A DNA stretch of 64,000 nt from Bradyrhizobium cajani (GCF_009759665.1 NZ_WQNE01000038.1:1-64000); one strand, 5' to 3'. Numbered from the stretch's first letter, positions 23,835 to 34,549 are shown. Notes: generated by a model not told the origin, from the letters alone. Translations and numbers: made by a program.

Positions 23835-26192
23835 ATGGATTATTTCAAGCGCTTCAACTTCCTGTTCGCCGCACCGGTGTTCGACGCCGACGATCTCGAG
23901 GGCATCCGCTTCAATCAGATCATCGAGGAGATCCAGCGCTCCGGCTTCGAGGTGGTCCGGGCCCGCAAGCTGGAGGACGCCGAAATCGCGGTGCAGACCG
24001 ACGCCGCGATCGGCTGCATGGTGGTGGACTGGGGCAAGAAGGGCCTCGAAGGCAAGACCTCGGCACTGATCAATTTGATGCGGCGCCGGGGCCTCGATTT
24101 CCCGATCATCCTCCTGATCCGGCGCAAGCGCTTTGAGGACCTCCCGGTCGAGGTGCTCGACTTCATCGACGGCTACGTCTTCCTCTCCGAGGAGACCCCA
24201 CCCTTCATCGCCAAGAACCTGATCAGCCGGCTCAAGCAATATGCCGAAACATTGAAGACGCCGTTCTTCGGCGCGCTCGTCGATTATGCCGAGGAAGGCA
24301 ACCAGCTCTGGACCTGCCCGGGCCACAATGGCGGCGTCTTCTACAGCCGCAGCCCGATCGGACGGGTCTTCGTTGAGCATCTCGGCGAATCCGTGTTCCG
24401 CGACGACCTCGACAACTCCGTGCTCGATCTCGGTGACCTCCTCACCCACGAGGGCCCGGCGCTGAAGGCGCAGAAGGAAGCCGCGCAGATCTTCGGCGCG
24501 GAGAAGACCTATTTCGTGCTCAATGGCACCTCGACCTCGAACAAGGTCGCGCTCGGCGCCCTCGTCACCGACGGCGACCTCGTGCTGTTCGACCGCAACA
24601 ACCACAAGGCCGCCCACCATGGCGCGCTGATGATCAATGGCGGCATCCCGATCTACGTGCCGACCGTCCGCAACGCCTGGGGCCTGATCGGCCCGATGCG
24701 CTGGGACGCGCTCGACGAGAAGGCCTTGCGCGAGGCAATCCGCAACCACCCGCTGGTCACGGACAGGGACGCCTGGCGCAAGGAGCGCCCCTTCCGCGTC
24801 GCCGTAGTCGAGCAGTGCACCTATGACGGCTCGATCCACAGCGCCGAGATGATCCTCAAGCGCATCGGTCATCTCTGCGAGTACATCCTGTTCGACGAGG
24901 CCTGGGCCGGCTTCATGAAGTTCCACCCGCTCTATTCCGGCCGTTTCGCCATGGGACTGGCCAATCTTCCTCCGGAGGCGCCGGGCATCATCGCGACGCA
25001 ATCCACCCACAAGCAGCTCGCGAGCTTCTCGCAGGCCTCGCAGATCCACATCAAGGACCGTCATATCCGCGGCCAGAAGCGGCGCGTCGAGCACCGCCGC
25101 TTCAACGAAAGCTTCATGCAGCACGCCTCCACGTCGCCGTTCTACCCGCTGTTCGCCTCGCTCGACGTCGGCGCTCAGATGATGAAAGGCCGCTCCGGCG
25201 AAGTCCTCTGGGACGACACGATCCGCCTCGGCATCGAGCTGCGCAAGAAGATGCGGGCGATGCGCCGTGAGTTCGAGGAGAAGGAGCAGAATCCGGATCG
25301 GCGCTGGTTCTTCGAACCCTTCGTCCCCGATCGCGTCGCCATCCCCGACGTCAGCCGCCCGGGCGCCGCCCACAATGTCGCCTGGGAAACCCTGTCGACC
25401 GACGAGCTCGCCACCAATCCCGTGCTCTGGCAGCTCTCCCCCGACAGCCCCTGGCATGGCTTTCCCGGCCTCACCGAAGGCTTTGCCATGACCGACCCGA
25501 ACAAGCTGACGCTGCTGACGCCCGGCTTCGACCGCACCACCGGCGCATATGCCGAGCACGGCATCCCCGCGCCGGTCGTCGCGCAGTATCTGCGCGAGAA
25601 CCGCATCGTCCCCGAAAAGAACGACCTCAACTCCCTGCTCTTCCTGCTCACCCCGGGCGTCGAGGCGAGCAAGGCCGGCACGCTGATCTCCGGCCTCGTC
25701 GCCTTCAAGAAGCTGCACGACGACAACGCGCTGCTGGCCGACGTCATCCCCGAATTCTACCAGCGGCGACAGGCCCGCTATGCCGGCGCGCGGCTGCGCG
25801 ACCTCTGCGGCGAGATGCACCGCTTCTTCCGCACCGCTGACGTCAGCGCGCTCCAGGCGCGGCAGTTCATGCCCGAGCACCTGCCGGAGATCGCGATGTC
25901 GCCGCGCGATGCCGCGCGCTTCCTGTTCCGCAACGATGTCGACTATCTGCCTATCGAGGCGATCGCGGGCCGCATCGCCACCACGCCCTTCGTGGTCTAT
26001 CCGCCCGGCATCGCCACCATCGTGCCCGGCGAGCGGCTCACGGAACGGGCGAAGCCCATGATCGATTATCTCAAGATGTTCGAGACCTGCTTCAACATAT
26101 TTCCGGGCTTCGATGTGGAAATCCAGGGCGTCTACAAGGAGATCGATGCAAACGGCCGCATCGGACTCTATACCTACGTCGTTGCCGAGTAG
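23835..26192 (+). CDS. Orn/Lys/Arg decarboxylase, PLP-dependent (class III fold)
   Basis: Large PLP-dependent basic amino acid decarboxylase, 785 residues. The N-terminal receiver-like wing domain (about 1-130) resembles that of AdiA, CadA and SpeC. The core has NGTSTSNKVAL and the PLP lysine in TQSTHKQLASFSQ, followed by the C-terminal domain. Arginine, lysine or ornithine decarboxylation consumes a proton and yields a polyamine precursor, and the substrate cannot be fixed by eye. I chose the ATG at 23835 over one 17 codons earlier because MDYFKRFNFLFAAPVFDAD starts the wing domain. A GNAT acetyltransferase follows 6 bp later. Confidence 0.88.
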   Translation: MDYFKRFNFLFAAPVFDADDLEGIRFNQIIEEIQRSGFEVVRARKLEDAEIAVQTDAAIGCMVVDWGKKGLEGKTSALINLMRRRGLDFPIILLIRRKRFEDLPVEVLDFIDGYVFLSEETPPFIAKNLISRLKQYAETLKTPFFGALVDYAEEGNQLWTCPGHNGGVFYSRSPIGRVFVEHLGESVFRDDLDNSVLDLGDLLTHEGPALKAQKEAAQIFGAEKTYFVLNGTSTSNKVALGALVTDGDLVLFDRNNHKAAHHGALMINGGIPIYVPTVRNAWGLIGPMRWDALDEKALREAIRNHPLVTDRDAWRKERPFRVAVVEQCTYDGSIHSAEMILKRIGHLCEYILFDEAWAGFMKFHPLYSGRFAMGLANLPPEAPGIIATQSTHKQLASFSQASQIHIKDRHIRGQKRRVEHRRFNESFMQHASTSPFYPLFASLDVGAQMMKGRSGEVLWDDTIRLGIELRKKMRAMRREFEEKEQNPDRRWFFEPFVPDRVAIPDVSRPGAAHNVAWETLSTDELATNPVLWQLSPDSPWHGFPGLTEGFAMTDPNKLTLLTPGFDRTTGAYAEHGIPAPVVAQYLRENRIVPEKNDLNSLLFLLTPGVEASKAGTLISGLVAFKKLHDDNALLADVIPEFYQRRQARYAGARLRDLCGEMHRFFRTADVSALQARQFMPEHLPEIAMSPRDAARFLFRNDVDYLPIEAIAGRIATTPFVVYPPGIATIVPGERLTERAKPMIDYLKMFETCFNIFPGFDVEIQGVYKEIDANGRIGLYTYVVAE

Positions 26193-26198
26193 GTGCCG

Positions 26199-26777
26199 AT
26201 GAACGAAACTGCAATTGCACGACCGGATGACGACCCGGTCCTGGTCCGGGCGTCACGCGAAAGCGATGTCGAGGCGATGCTGGCGATCTACCGCCATCAC
26301 GTCCGCAATGGCGTTCCCCGCGACGTCGAGGGAACCGGCGCGCCCGAGCCCGACGATCTGCGCGACCGGCGCAAGAACCTGAAACAGACCCGCCTGCCGC
26401 ATCTGGTCGCGACCTTTCGCGGCGAGGTCGTCGGCTATGCCTATGCGGTGCAGTTCCGCAAGCGGCCGGCCTATCGCTACACGGCCAAGCATTCGATCTA
26501 CGTCCACCACGAGCATCTGGGCCGCGGAGTCGGACGGCTGCTGCTCCGGGAATTGATCGATGCCTGCGCCGCGGCCGGCTTCCGCCAGATGATCGGCTAT
26601 ATCGATGCCGACAATGCACCCTCGCTGGCGCTGCACGAAAAATTCGGCTTTGCCCGCGTCGGCCTGCTCTGCGGAGTGGCCTATCGCCACGGCCGCTGGT
26701 CCGATACTGCCATGGTACAGCGCTCGCTCGGCGCCGGCGTCACCGCACCACCGCCTGTCACGGCGCCCGGCCGGTAG
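26199..26777 (+). CDS. GNAT N-acetyltransferase (PAT-like)
   Basis: 192 residues, acetyl-CoA-dependent. The core VRASRESDVEAMLAIYRHHV near the start, the YTAKHSIYVHHEHLGRGVGRLLL pantetheine-binding block (motif A: GRGVGR) and the C-terminal YIDADNAPSLALHEKFGFARVG place it in the phosphinothricin/methionine-sulfone acetyltransferase branch. It is 6 bp after the decarboxylase, so the two are co-transcribed. The natural substrate may be an amine or amino acid related to the decarboxylase product. Antibiotic resistance should not be assumed. Confidence 0.85.
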   Translation: MNETAIARPDDDPVLVRASRESDVEAMLAIYRHHVRNGVPRDVEGTGAPEPDDLRDRRKNLKQTRLPHLVATFRGEVVGYAYAVQFRKRPAYRYTAKHSIYVHHEHLGRGVGRLLLRELIDACAAAGFRQMIGYIDADNAPSLALHEKFGFARVGLLCGVAYRHGRWSDTAMVQRSLGAGVTAPPPVTAPGR

Positions 26778-26780
26778 GCC

Positions 26781-26993
26781 TCAGGACGGAAAGTCAGCCG
26801 GCCTCACCTGGATGCGGTCGGCATGCAGCGACCAGTGATGCAAGGCCTGGTTCTTGCAAAACATCGCCTTGGCCCGCTCTCTGGCTTCGTCCTCATCGGA
26901 GGCGTCAATCTCGAGCGTGCCCTGACACACCTCGATCTGCCGGCCGTATTGGCCGAGCACGTCCTTCATGAACTTGACGACATAAGTTGACAT
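26781..26993 (-). CDS. Small conserved-looking protein, unknown function
   Basis: 70 residues from the ATG at 26993, starting MSTYVVKFMKDVLGQYGRQI. It has alternating beta-like and acidic helical stretches (DASDEDEARERAKAMFCKNQ), with no membrane or signal segment. It runs convergent with the GNAT gene, with a 3-bp gap between the stops. I recognise no named family, but composition and clean termini support a real gene. Confidence 0.6.
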   Translation of the reverse strand: MSTYVVKFMKDVLGQYGRQIEVCQGTLEIDASDEDEARERAKAMFCKNQALHHWSLHADRIQVRPADFPS

Positions 26994-27090
26994 GGGACCT
27001 CCAGCTGCCCCGGCGCACTCTAATCCCAATTAGGCTGGATGCGGGAGGAGATTTTGACGCGGATCAAGATTGGGAGGCATTTTTTCAGCC

Positions 27091-27216
27091 GTCATTCCGG
27101 AGGCGCGCCTGGCGCGAGCCCGGAATCCGTCGGGCAGCAGCGTCCGTGAAATGAACGGATTCTCAGATGCGCAATTGCGCATCCTAGTTCGCGACTACGT
27201 CGCGCCCCGAAATGAC
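27091..27216. repeat. Extragenic palindromic repeat, GTCATTCCGG family
   Basis: Begins GTCATTCCGGAGGCGCGCC and ends with the partial complement CGCCCCGAAATGAC at about 27203-27216, with an inner palindrome TGCGCAATTGCGCA. A related element lies at 41207-41313. Confidence 0.65.
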
Positions 27217-27229
27217 AATGTGGCTTCCC

Positions 27230-28279
27230 CTACCCCGGCGTCACGCCGAACGCCTGCTTGAAACGCTCGGCGTAGCGCGGCCAGACCTCGGGATTGATGA
27301 TGCGCGGCGGCCGCTTGCCGTCGAGCGTCTCCAGCACCTGCTCGGCGGCGATGCGGCCCATGTTCTGACGCGCTTCGATCGTGACGCCTGCCGTGTGCGG
27401 GCTCGCCAGCACGTTGTCGAGCTGGAGCAGCGGATGCTCCGGCGGCGGCGGCTCCTTGGACCAGACGTCGAGGCCGGCGCCCGCGATGCGCTTGTCGCGC
27501 AACGCCTGGAGCAGCGCGTCCTCGTCGTGGATGAAGCCGCGCGCCGTGGTGATGAAATAGGCATGCGGCTGCATCAGCGCGAACTCGCGCACGCTGATCA
27601 GGTTGCGGCTGCCCTTGTTGAGCGGACAGGAGATCGAGACGAAATCGGCGCGGCGCAGGAGCTCGTCGAGCTCGACCTTCTCCCCGCCCCGCTCGGCCAT
27701 CACTTCGGCCGACAGATACGGATCATAGGCCAGCACCTTCATGCCGAGCAGGCCCTTGCACAGCGCGGCGATGCGCCGGCCGACATTGCCGAGCCCGATG
27801 ATGCCGACGGTCTTGTGCTCGACCTCGTTGCCGACGAGATCGTTGCGGTTGACGTCGCGCTCGCGGCGCAGGCGGCGGTCCGACTGGATGATGCGCTTGG
27901 ACAGCGTCAGCATCATCGCCAACGCATGCTCGGCCACCGAATGGGCATTGCCGCCGGACTGGTTGACGACCACGACGCCCGCTTCCGTGCAGGCCTCGAC
28001 GTCGACGGGATCGAAGCCCGCGCCATTGCTGGAGACGAGCAGCAGGTTCGGCGTGCGTTTCAGGAAGGCCGCGTCGACATGGAAATGCGGCGCCAGCTCA
28101 TCGCGGGCGGCGCCGATCTGGTAGACATGCGCGGCGGACAGGATCGGCGCATAGAAGTCTTCCGGGCTTCCGTTCTCGATCCGGTCCAGCCGGACGTCGG
28201 GCCGCGCCTTCAGAATGTCGATGTAGATCGGATTGGCCAAATAGTTGGAGTAGACGACACGCTTGTTGTTGACCGACAT
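27230..28279 (-). CDS. D-2-hydroxyacid dehydrogenase
   Basis: NAD-dependent D-isomer-specific 2-hydroxyacid dehydrogenase, 349 residues. The Rossmann motif GIIGLGNVGRR is near 160. The catalytic triad is visible: Arg in ITTARGF, Glu in SKEPPPPEHP and His in ASPHTAG. Substrate candidates are phosphoglycerate, glyoxylate/hydroxypyruvate or a larger hydroxyacid. It is divergent from the split ThDP decarboxylase genes with a 252-bp gap, so the two may share a pathway acting on a 2-oxo or 2-hydroxy acid. Confidence 0.85.
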   Translation of the reverse strand: MSVNNKRVVYSNYLANPIYIDILKARPDVRLDRIENGSPEDFYAPILSAAHVYQIGAARDELAPHFHVDAAFLKRTPNLLLVSSNGAGFDPVDVEACTEAGVVVVNQSGGNAHSVAEHALAMMLTLSKRIIQSDRRLRRERDVNRNDLVGNEVEHKTVGIIGLGNVGRRIAALCKGLLGMKVLAYDPYLSAEVMAERGGEKVELDELLRRADFVSISCPLNKGSRNLISVREFALMQPHAYFITTARGFIHDEDALLQALRDKRIAGAGLDVWSKEPPPPEHPLLQLDNVLASPHTAGVTIEARQNMGRIAAEQVLETLDGKRPPRIINPEVWPRYAERFKQAFGVTPG

Positions 28280-28531
28280 CAGGACCCTTCCGGCTCTCTC
28301 AGGAGATGCGCAAGGTCAGCGCGACGCGCGCTCGTCCGTGCCTTCCTCCCGTTTCTCGTTATCGCCGCTTATGACACGGCGGTGCCGGCCACGGCAGGCC
28401 GTCTGGCGCAGATCACCGTGCCGGCCGGGACATGTTGACAATCCCGCGCGCTCCGTCAAGTTCGGCAGATCGCCGCGACGGCCAGGACAATGGCAAAGAC
28501 CAAGAGCATGCGCGGCGCAAGGGAGAACGCA

Positions 28532-29098
28532 ATGGCGATTGCGGAACAGCAGACCTCGCCCCAGGCGGCGCAGGCCTCCAGCGACAGGACCTGGCACGCC
28601 ATCGTCCTGCAGACCCTGAAGCGGAACGAGATCAGCCTCATCCCCTACGTGCCCGACCGCGTGCTGACGCCGCTGATCAAGAATTTGCACGCCGACCCCT
28701 TCTTCACCACGTTTGCCACCGCCCGCGAGGAAGAGGCCGTCGGCATCGTCTCGGGTGCCTGGATGGGCGGGCGGCGCGGCGCGGTGCTGATGCAGACCTC
28801 TGGCTTTGCCACGCTCGCCAACGTGCTGGCCTCGCTCGCGGTGCCCTACCAGATCCCGCTGATCATGTTCGTCTCCGAGCGGGGCACGCTCGGCGAGTTC
28901 AACTACGGCCAATCGCTGGTCTGCCGCACCATGCGCCCGGTGCTGGATTCGCTGGCGCTGGAGCATCACACCATCACCCGGCTCGACGAGCTCGAATTCA
29001 TTGCCGACCGCTCGATCAAGCAGGCCGTCACCACGCAGGCGCCGGTGGCGCTGATCCTCAACCCGCTGCTCACGGGCGGCAAGGTCTTTGACAAGTGA
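28532..29098 (+). CDS. ThDP enzyme, alpha subunit (sulfo/phosphonopyruvate decarboxylase type)
   Basis: 188 residues carrying only the pyrimidine-binding half of a thiamine diphosphate enzyme. FATAREEEAVGIVSGAWMGGRRGAVLMQTSGF contains the conserved Glu and the glycine-rich helix. Size and layout match ComD/alpha subunits of sulfopyruvate decarboxylase or split phosphonopyruvate decarboxylase. I chose the ATG at 28532 because AAGGGAGA lies 8 nt upstream. The partner subunit follows 12 bp later. Confidence 0.78.
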   Translation: MAIAEQQTSPQAAQASSDRTWHAIVLQTLKRNEISLIPYVPDRVLTPLIKNLHADPFFTTFATAREEEAVGIVSGAWMGGRRGAVLMQTSGFATLANVLASLAVPYQIPLIMFVSERGTLGEFNYGQSLVCRTMRPVLDSLALEHHTITRLDELEFIADRSIKQAVTTQAPVALILNPLLTGGKVFDK

Positions 29099-29109
29099 GG
29101 CCGGCCAGG

Positions 29110-29718
29110 ATGAGCACAAACATGAGCACGCCCAACACCAAGGTGATGAACCGCTTCGATGTCACCTCGCGCCTGATCGCGAAGCTCAAGCACGAGGAAG
29201 CCGTGATCGGCGGCATCGGCAATACCAATTTCGATCTCTGGGCCGCCGGCCACCGTCCGCAAAATTTCTACATGCTCGGCAGCATGGGCCTCGCTTTCCC
29301 GATCGCACTCGGCGTGGCGCTGGCGCAGCCCGACCGCCGCGTCTTCGCGCTCGAAGGCGACGGCTCGCTGCTGATGCAGCTCGGCGCGCTCTCGACGATT
29401 GCGACATTGAAGCCGCAGAACCTCATCATGATCGTCATGGACAACGGCATTTACCAGATCACCGGCGCGCAGCCGACGCCGGCGGCAAGCGTCGCCGACA
29501 TCGTCGCGATCGCCACGGGCTCGGGGCTCGCCAACAGCGCCTGGGCCGCGGACGAGGAGGATTTCGAGCGTCTGGTCGACGAGGCAATGTCCGTCGCGGA
29601 GCCGAGCCTGATCGCGGTCCGCATCGACGACAAGCCGGGCGTCGGCACCACCCGCAGGGATCCCGTGCAGATCCGGGAGCGCTTCATGCACGGCCTCGGC
29701 GTGCGCGAGCCGCTTTGA
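29110..29718 (+). CDS. ThDP enzyme, beta subunit (sulfo/phosphonopyruvate decarboxylase type)
   Basis: About 202 residues carrying the diphosphate-binding half. The ThDP/Mg motif runs from GDGSLLMQLGALSTIA to the Asn in MIVMDNGIYQ, and MLGSMGLAFPIALGVALAQP precedes it. It matches ComE/beta subunits. Several starts are possible (29095 GTG, 29110 ATG, 29122 ATG), and I took the one with AGG just upstream. The pair should form one decarboxylase acting on a 2-oxo acid such as sulfopyruvate or phosphonopyruvate. No sulfonate or phosphonate gene is adjacent. Confidence 0.78.
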   Translation: MSTNMSTPNTKVMNRFDVTSRLIAKLKHEEAVIGGIGNTNFDLWAAGHRPQNFYMLGSMGLAFPIALGVALAQPDRRVFALEGDGSLLMQLGALSTIATLKPQNLIMIVMDNGIYQITGAQPTPAASVADIVAIATGSGLANSAWAADEEDFERLVDEAMSVAEPSLIAVRIDDKPGVGTTRRDPVQIRERFMHGLGVREPL

Positions 29719-29795
29719 CATTTCGTCATTAACTACACGGCGATCTGATCCTCATCCCGCAACAGGCTGTCGCGAATCCGTGCTATCGGCAGCGG

Positions 29796-30158
29796 ATGTC
29801 CATTTTTGTTCGCTTTTTTGCCTGGCTGCTCGCGGCCGCCGTCGCATTTGCAACCCTCGGGCCGCCCGGCCTGCGGCCCCATTCCGACCTCGGCCAGGAC
29901 GGCGAACATGCCCTCGCCTTCATCCTGGTGGGACTGGCCTTCGGCCTCGCCTACCGGAATCGTCGCTGGGCCGTCGCCGCCGTCTCGGTGGTCCTGATCG
30001 GCCTGCTCGAGCTGATGCAGTTCTGGGCACCGGGACGGCATGCGCGACTGGAAGATTTTCTGGTCGATGCCGGCACGGCCTGCATCGGTTTTGCGCTCGC
30101 GGCCGCCGTCGATTGGGTCATGACCCGGTTGCGCACGAATTCCGCCCTGACAAGCTGA
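29796..30158 (+). CDS. VanZ-like small membrane protein
   Basis: 120 residues with three to four hydrophobic segments. The order (N-terminal span, HSDLGQDGEHALAFILVGLAFGLAY, then LIGLLELMQFWAPGRHARLEDFLVDAGTACIGF) is the VanZ-like pattern, with conserved ExxQ and DxxxxxxG positions. Function is unknown outside glycopeptide-resistance VanZ. It stands alone and converges with the next gene across a hairpin. Confidence 0.75.
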   Translation: MSIFVRFFAWLLAAAVAFATLGPPGLRPHSDLGQDGEHALAFILVGLAFGLAYRNRRWAVAAVSVVLIGLLELMQFWAPGRHARLEDFLVDAGTACIGFALAAAVDWVMTRLRTNSALTS

Positions 30159-30159
30159 G

Positions 30160-30187
30160 GCCCCGCGGAGCAACGCTCCGCAGGGCC
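30160..30187. terminator. Hairpin between convergent genes
   Basis: GCGGAGC-aac-GCTCCGC flanked by GCCCC and GGGC gives a GC stem between the stop codons of the VanZ-like and DUF1236-like genes. There is no long T-run, so any bidirectional terminator role is tentative. Confidence 0.5.
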
Positions 30188-30216
30188 CAATTCTTCAAGG
30201 TCTACACACTTACCGA

Positions 30217-30600
30217 TCAGTCGATGATCTTGACGACGCGGCGGGTGCGCGGCTCGACGATGACGCGGCGATCGTTCACGACCGCGTAGCGATATTCGGT
30301 GTAGTTCGGCACCGGGCGCAACACCACGGTCGGGGGCAGCGGCTCGCCGACCACGACGCGTTCGTGGATCACGACGGAACGATCGCGCGGGATTCCACCC
30401 AGAATCGCATTCGGAATTTCCAGACCGGCGCCAACGGCCGCACCGACGGTGCCGCCGACCATCGCGCCGACCGGGCCGCCGATGTCGCCGCCCGCACGCG
30501 CGCCGTCCCTTGCGCCCTGTTCGGTTGTCGACTGGGCAAAGGCTGCACTCGACGCCAGCAGCGACGCAGCAACCAACGAAATCGCAAGACGGGTTTTCAT
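30217..30600 (-). CDS. DUF1236-like exported protein
   Basis: 127 residues with a signal peptide (MKTRLAISLVAASLLASSAAFAQ, about 23 residues). A glycine-rich stretch with repeated GG and VGA follows (about 33-62), then a basic C-terminal domain RPVPNYTEYRYAVVNDRRVIVEPRTRRVVKII typical of DUF1236 proteins in Bradyrhizobium. It is periplasmic, with unknown function. The ATG at 30600 is preferred to a longer start because it begins the signal peptide. Confidence 0.75.
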   Translation of the reverse strand: MKTRLAISLVAASLLASSAAFAQSTTEQGARDGARAGGDIGGPVGAMVGGTVGAAVGAGLEIPNAILGGIPRDRSVVIHERVVVGEPLPPTVVLRPVPNYTEYRYAVVNDRRVIVEPRTRRVVKIID

Positions 30601-30713
30601 GTCCTCATGTCTCCAGTGGTTGTTCTGCGCCATCAACCGCGGAGCCGGACCATTGTTCCGGTTCCTGCGCGGCCAAAAACGCGTCAATTCCGGAGACTGT
30701 TACCCCGTAACAC

Positions 30714-31601
30714 TTACGCCGCGGCGATCTCGTGCCCCGCCATCAGTTCCAGCGCGCGCACCATCGCGGAGTGATCCCAGGCCTTGCCGCCATGCGCGGT
30801 GCAGGAAGAGAACAATTGCTGCGCCACCGCCGTGCTCGGCAGCGACAGGCCGAGCGTGCGCGCGCCTTCGAGCGCGAGATTGAGATCCTTCTGGTGCAAC
30901 TCGATGCGGAAGCCGGGATCGAAATTGCGCTTCACCATACGCTCGCCATGGACCTCGAGAATCCGCGACGATGCAAAGCCGCCCATCAGCGCCTGTCGCA
31001 CCAGCGCAGGATCCGCACCGGCCTTCGACGCAAACAGCAGCGCCTCGCTCACCGCCTCGATCGTCAGCGCCACGATGATCTGGTTGGCGACCTTCGTCGT
31101 CTGCCCGTCGCCATTGGCGCCGACCCGGGTGACGTTCTTGCCCATCCTGTCGAACACCGGCTTCATCGTGTTGAAGGCGCGCTCCGGCCCGCCGACCATG
31201 ATGGTGAGGCTCGCCGCCCTGGCGCCGACCTCCCCGCCCGACACCGGCGCGTCGAGATAGTCCGCGCCCAGCACCTCGATCTTCTTCGCGAACTCCTTGG
31301 TCGCGAGCGGCGAGATCGAGCTCATGTCGACGACGATCTTGCCTTTGGAGATTCCGGCGGCGACACCGTCCTTGCCGAACAACACGGCCTCCACATGCGG
31401 CGTATCCGGCACCATGATGATGACCGCGTCCGCCTCCTCGGCAACCTGCTGGCTCGACTTGCATGGAATGCCGCCGGCGGCGATCAGCTCGGGCGCCACC
31501 GGCGCAACGTCATGCAGGAGAACGCGATGGCCTGCGGCCAGGAGATGGCCGGCCATCGGCCGTCCCATGGTGCCAAGTCCGATGAAGCCGATGTCGATCA
31601 T
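30714..31601 (-). CDS. glxR: Tartronate semialdehyde reductase (2-hydroxy-3-oxopropionate reductase)
   Basis: 3-hydroxyisobutyrate-dehydrogenase-family enzyme, 295 residues from the ATG at 31601. The nucleotide motif is FIGLGTMGRPMAGHL, the substrate motif DAPVSGGEVGA is near 118, and the catalytic Lys is in TKVANQIIVAL. It reduces tartronate semialdehyde to D-glycerate with NAD(P)H. It sits downstream of hydroxypyruvate isomerase and glyoxylate carboligase on the same strand and completes the glycerate pathway from glyoxylate. A 217-bp gap with a palindromic repeat separates it from hyi. Confidence 0.9.
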   Translation of the reverse strand: MIDIGFIGLGTMGRPMAGHLLAAGHRVLLHDVAPVAPELIAAGGIPCKSSQQVAEEADAVIIMVPDTPHVEAVLFGKDGVAAGISKGKIVVDMSSISPLATKEFAKKIEVLGADYLDAPVSGGEVGARAASLTIMVGGPERAFNTMKPVFDRMGKNVTRVGANGDGQTTKVANQIIVALTIEAVSEALLFASKAGADPALVRQALMGGFASSRILEVHGERMVKRNFDPGFRIELHQKDLNLALEGARTLGLSLPSTAVAQQLFSSCTAHGGKAWDHSAMVRALELMAGHEIAAA

Positions 31602-31753
31602 GTCTGACTTTCTCTCAGTTGGATTCGCGAAATTTCGGCCCCGCGCCCGGGGCACCTTTCCCGCTTGCGAGAGAGGTCGGCACGCAGTGCCGGGTGAGGG
31701 CTCTGTCCGCGTTGGGGTTCTTTCCGCATTTCACGAGTCCCACTGCGGAAATA

Positions 31754-31789
31754 CCCTCTCCCCAACCCTCTCCCGCAAGCGGGAGAGGG
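31754..31789. repeat. Extragenic palindrome, CCCTCTCCCC family
   Basis: CCCTCTCCCCAACCCTCTCC leads into a hairpin CCCTCTCCCGC-aa-GCGGGAGAGGG. It is the same family as at 81-106, here lodged in the gap between hyi and glxR within a presumed operon. Confidence 0.75.
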
Positions 31790-31818
31790 AGTGCACCGGT
31801 GACCCCGCTTAGAGCCCA

Positions 31819-32604
31819 CTACGTCTCAAACGTCTGTGCCGCGTGCCAGGACAGGCCTTCCAGCGTCGTGGTGCGCGGCTTGTATTCACAGCCGATCCAG
31901 CCGCGATAACCGATCGCGTCGAGATGGCGAAACAGGAAGGGATAGTTGATCTCGCCGGTGCCGGGCTCGTGCCGGCCGGGATTGTCGGCGAGCTGGACGT
32001 GAGCGATCTGCGGGAGATACTCCTGCATGGTGCGGGCGAGATCGCCCTCCATGATCTGCATGTGATAGATGTCGTACTGGATGAACAGATTGTTCGACCT
32101 CACCTCGGAGATCAGCTGCACGGCCTGCTCGGTGCCGTTGAGGTAGAAGCCGGGGATGTCGAGCGTGTTGATCGGCTCGACCAGGAGCTTGATGTTCTCC
32201 CGTGCCAGCGTCGACGCCGCAAAGCGCAAGTTTCCGACCAGCGTCTCGTTCAGCTCGCGCGGATCGGCATCGGCAGGCGCGATGCCGACGAGGCAATTGA
32301 GCTGCTCGCAATCCAGCGCCTTGGCATAGTCGATGGCGCGGAACACGCCGTCGCGGAATTCGGCGGCGCGATCGGGCAGGATCGCGATGCCGCGCTCGCC
32401 GGCACCCCAGTTGCCGGCGGGAAGATTGTGCAGCACTTGCGTCAGGCCATGGGCCTCGAGCTGCTCGCGCAGCTGCGCCTTGTCGAAATCATAGGGAAAG
32501 AGATATTCGACCCCGGCAAATCCCGCCGCCTTCGCCGCTGCGAAGCGGTCGAGGAACGGCATTTCGTTGAAGAGCATGGTGAGGTTGGCGGCGAATTTCG
32601 GCAT
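31819..32604 (-). CDS. hyi: Hydroxypyruvate isomerase
   Basis: Sugar-phosphate-isomerase-like TIM barrel, 261 residues, interconverting hydroxypyruvate and tartronate semialdehyde. The start MPKFAANLTMLFNEMPFLDRF and the motifs LVEPINTLDIPGFYLN, QYDIYHMQIMEGD and IGCEYKPR carry the expected Glu/Asp/His metal ligands. It lies 9 bp after gcl and is surely co-transcribed with it. Confidence 0.93.
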   Translation of the reverse strand: MPKFAANLTMLFNEMPFLDRFAAAKAAGFAGVEYLFPYDFDKAQLREQLEAHGLTQVLHNLPAGNWGAGERGIAILPDRAAEFRDGVFRAIDYAKALDCEQLNCLVGIAPADADPRELNETLVGNLRFAASTLARENIKLLVEPINTLDIPGFYLNGTEQAVQLISEVRSNNLFIQYDIYHMQIMEGDLARTMQEYLPQIAHVQLADNPGRHEPGTGEINYPFLFRHLDAIGYRGWIGCEYKPRTTTLEGLSWHAAQTFET

Positions 32605-32613
32605 GTGTCTCCC

Positions 32614-34398
<1,785 letters not shown>

Positions 34399-34549
34399 AT
34401 CGGACCTCGCTCAAGTTGCGTCAGCAAGCGAGATCATCGGGCGCGCAGAAGCCGATCTCAACGAGATCGATTTTATTTTCCACGATGCGGCAACCGCAGA
34501 AAAATCGCGGCGGTCTCAACCGGTTAGATCGAGATGGGCGTGAAAGCGA

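Noticed and set aside
23787..25880. A 697-codon open frame on the minus strand
   Set aside because: It is antisense to the Orn/Lys/Arg decarboxylase, which has clear motifs. The frame is a codon-bias artefact.
26199..26777. Calling the GNAT gene a phosphinothricin resistance gene
   Set aside because: The branch includes enzymes for many amines and amino acid analogues, and the operon partner is an amino acid decarboxylase, so resistance is not supported.
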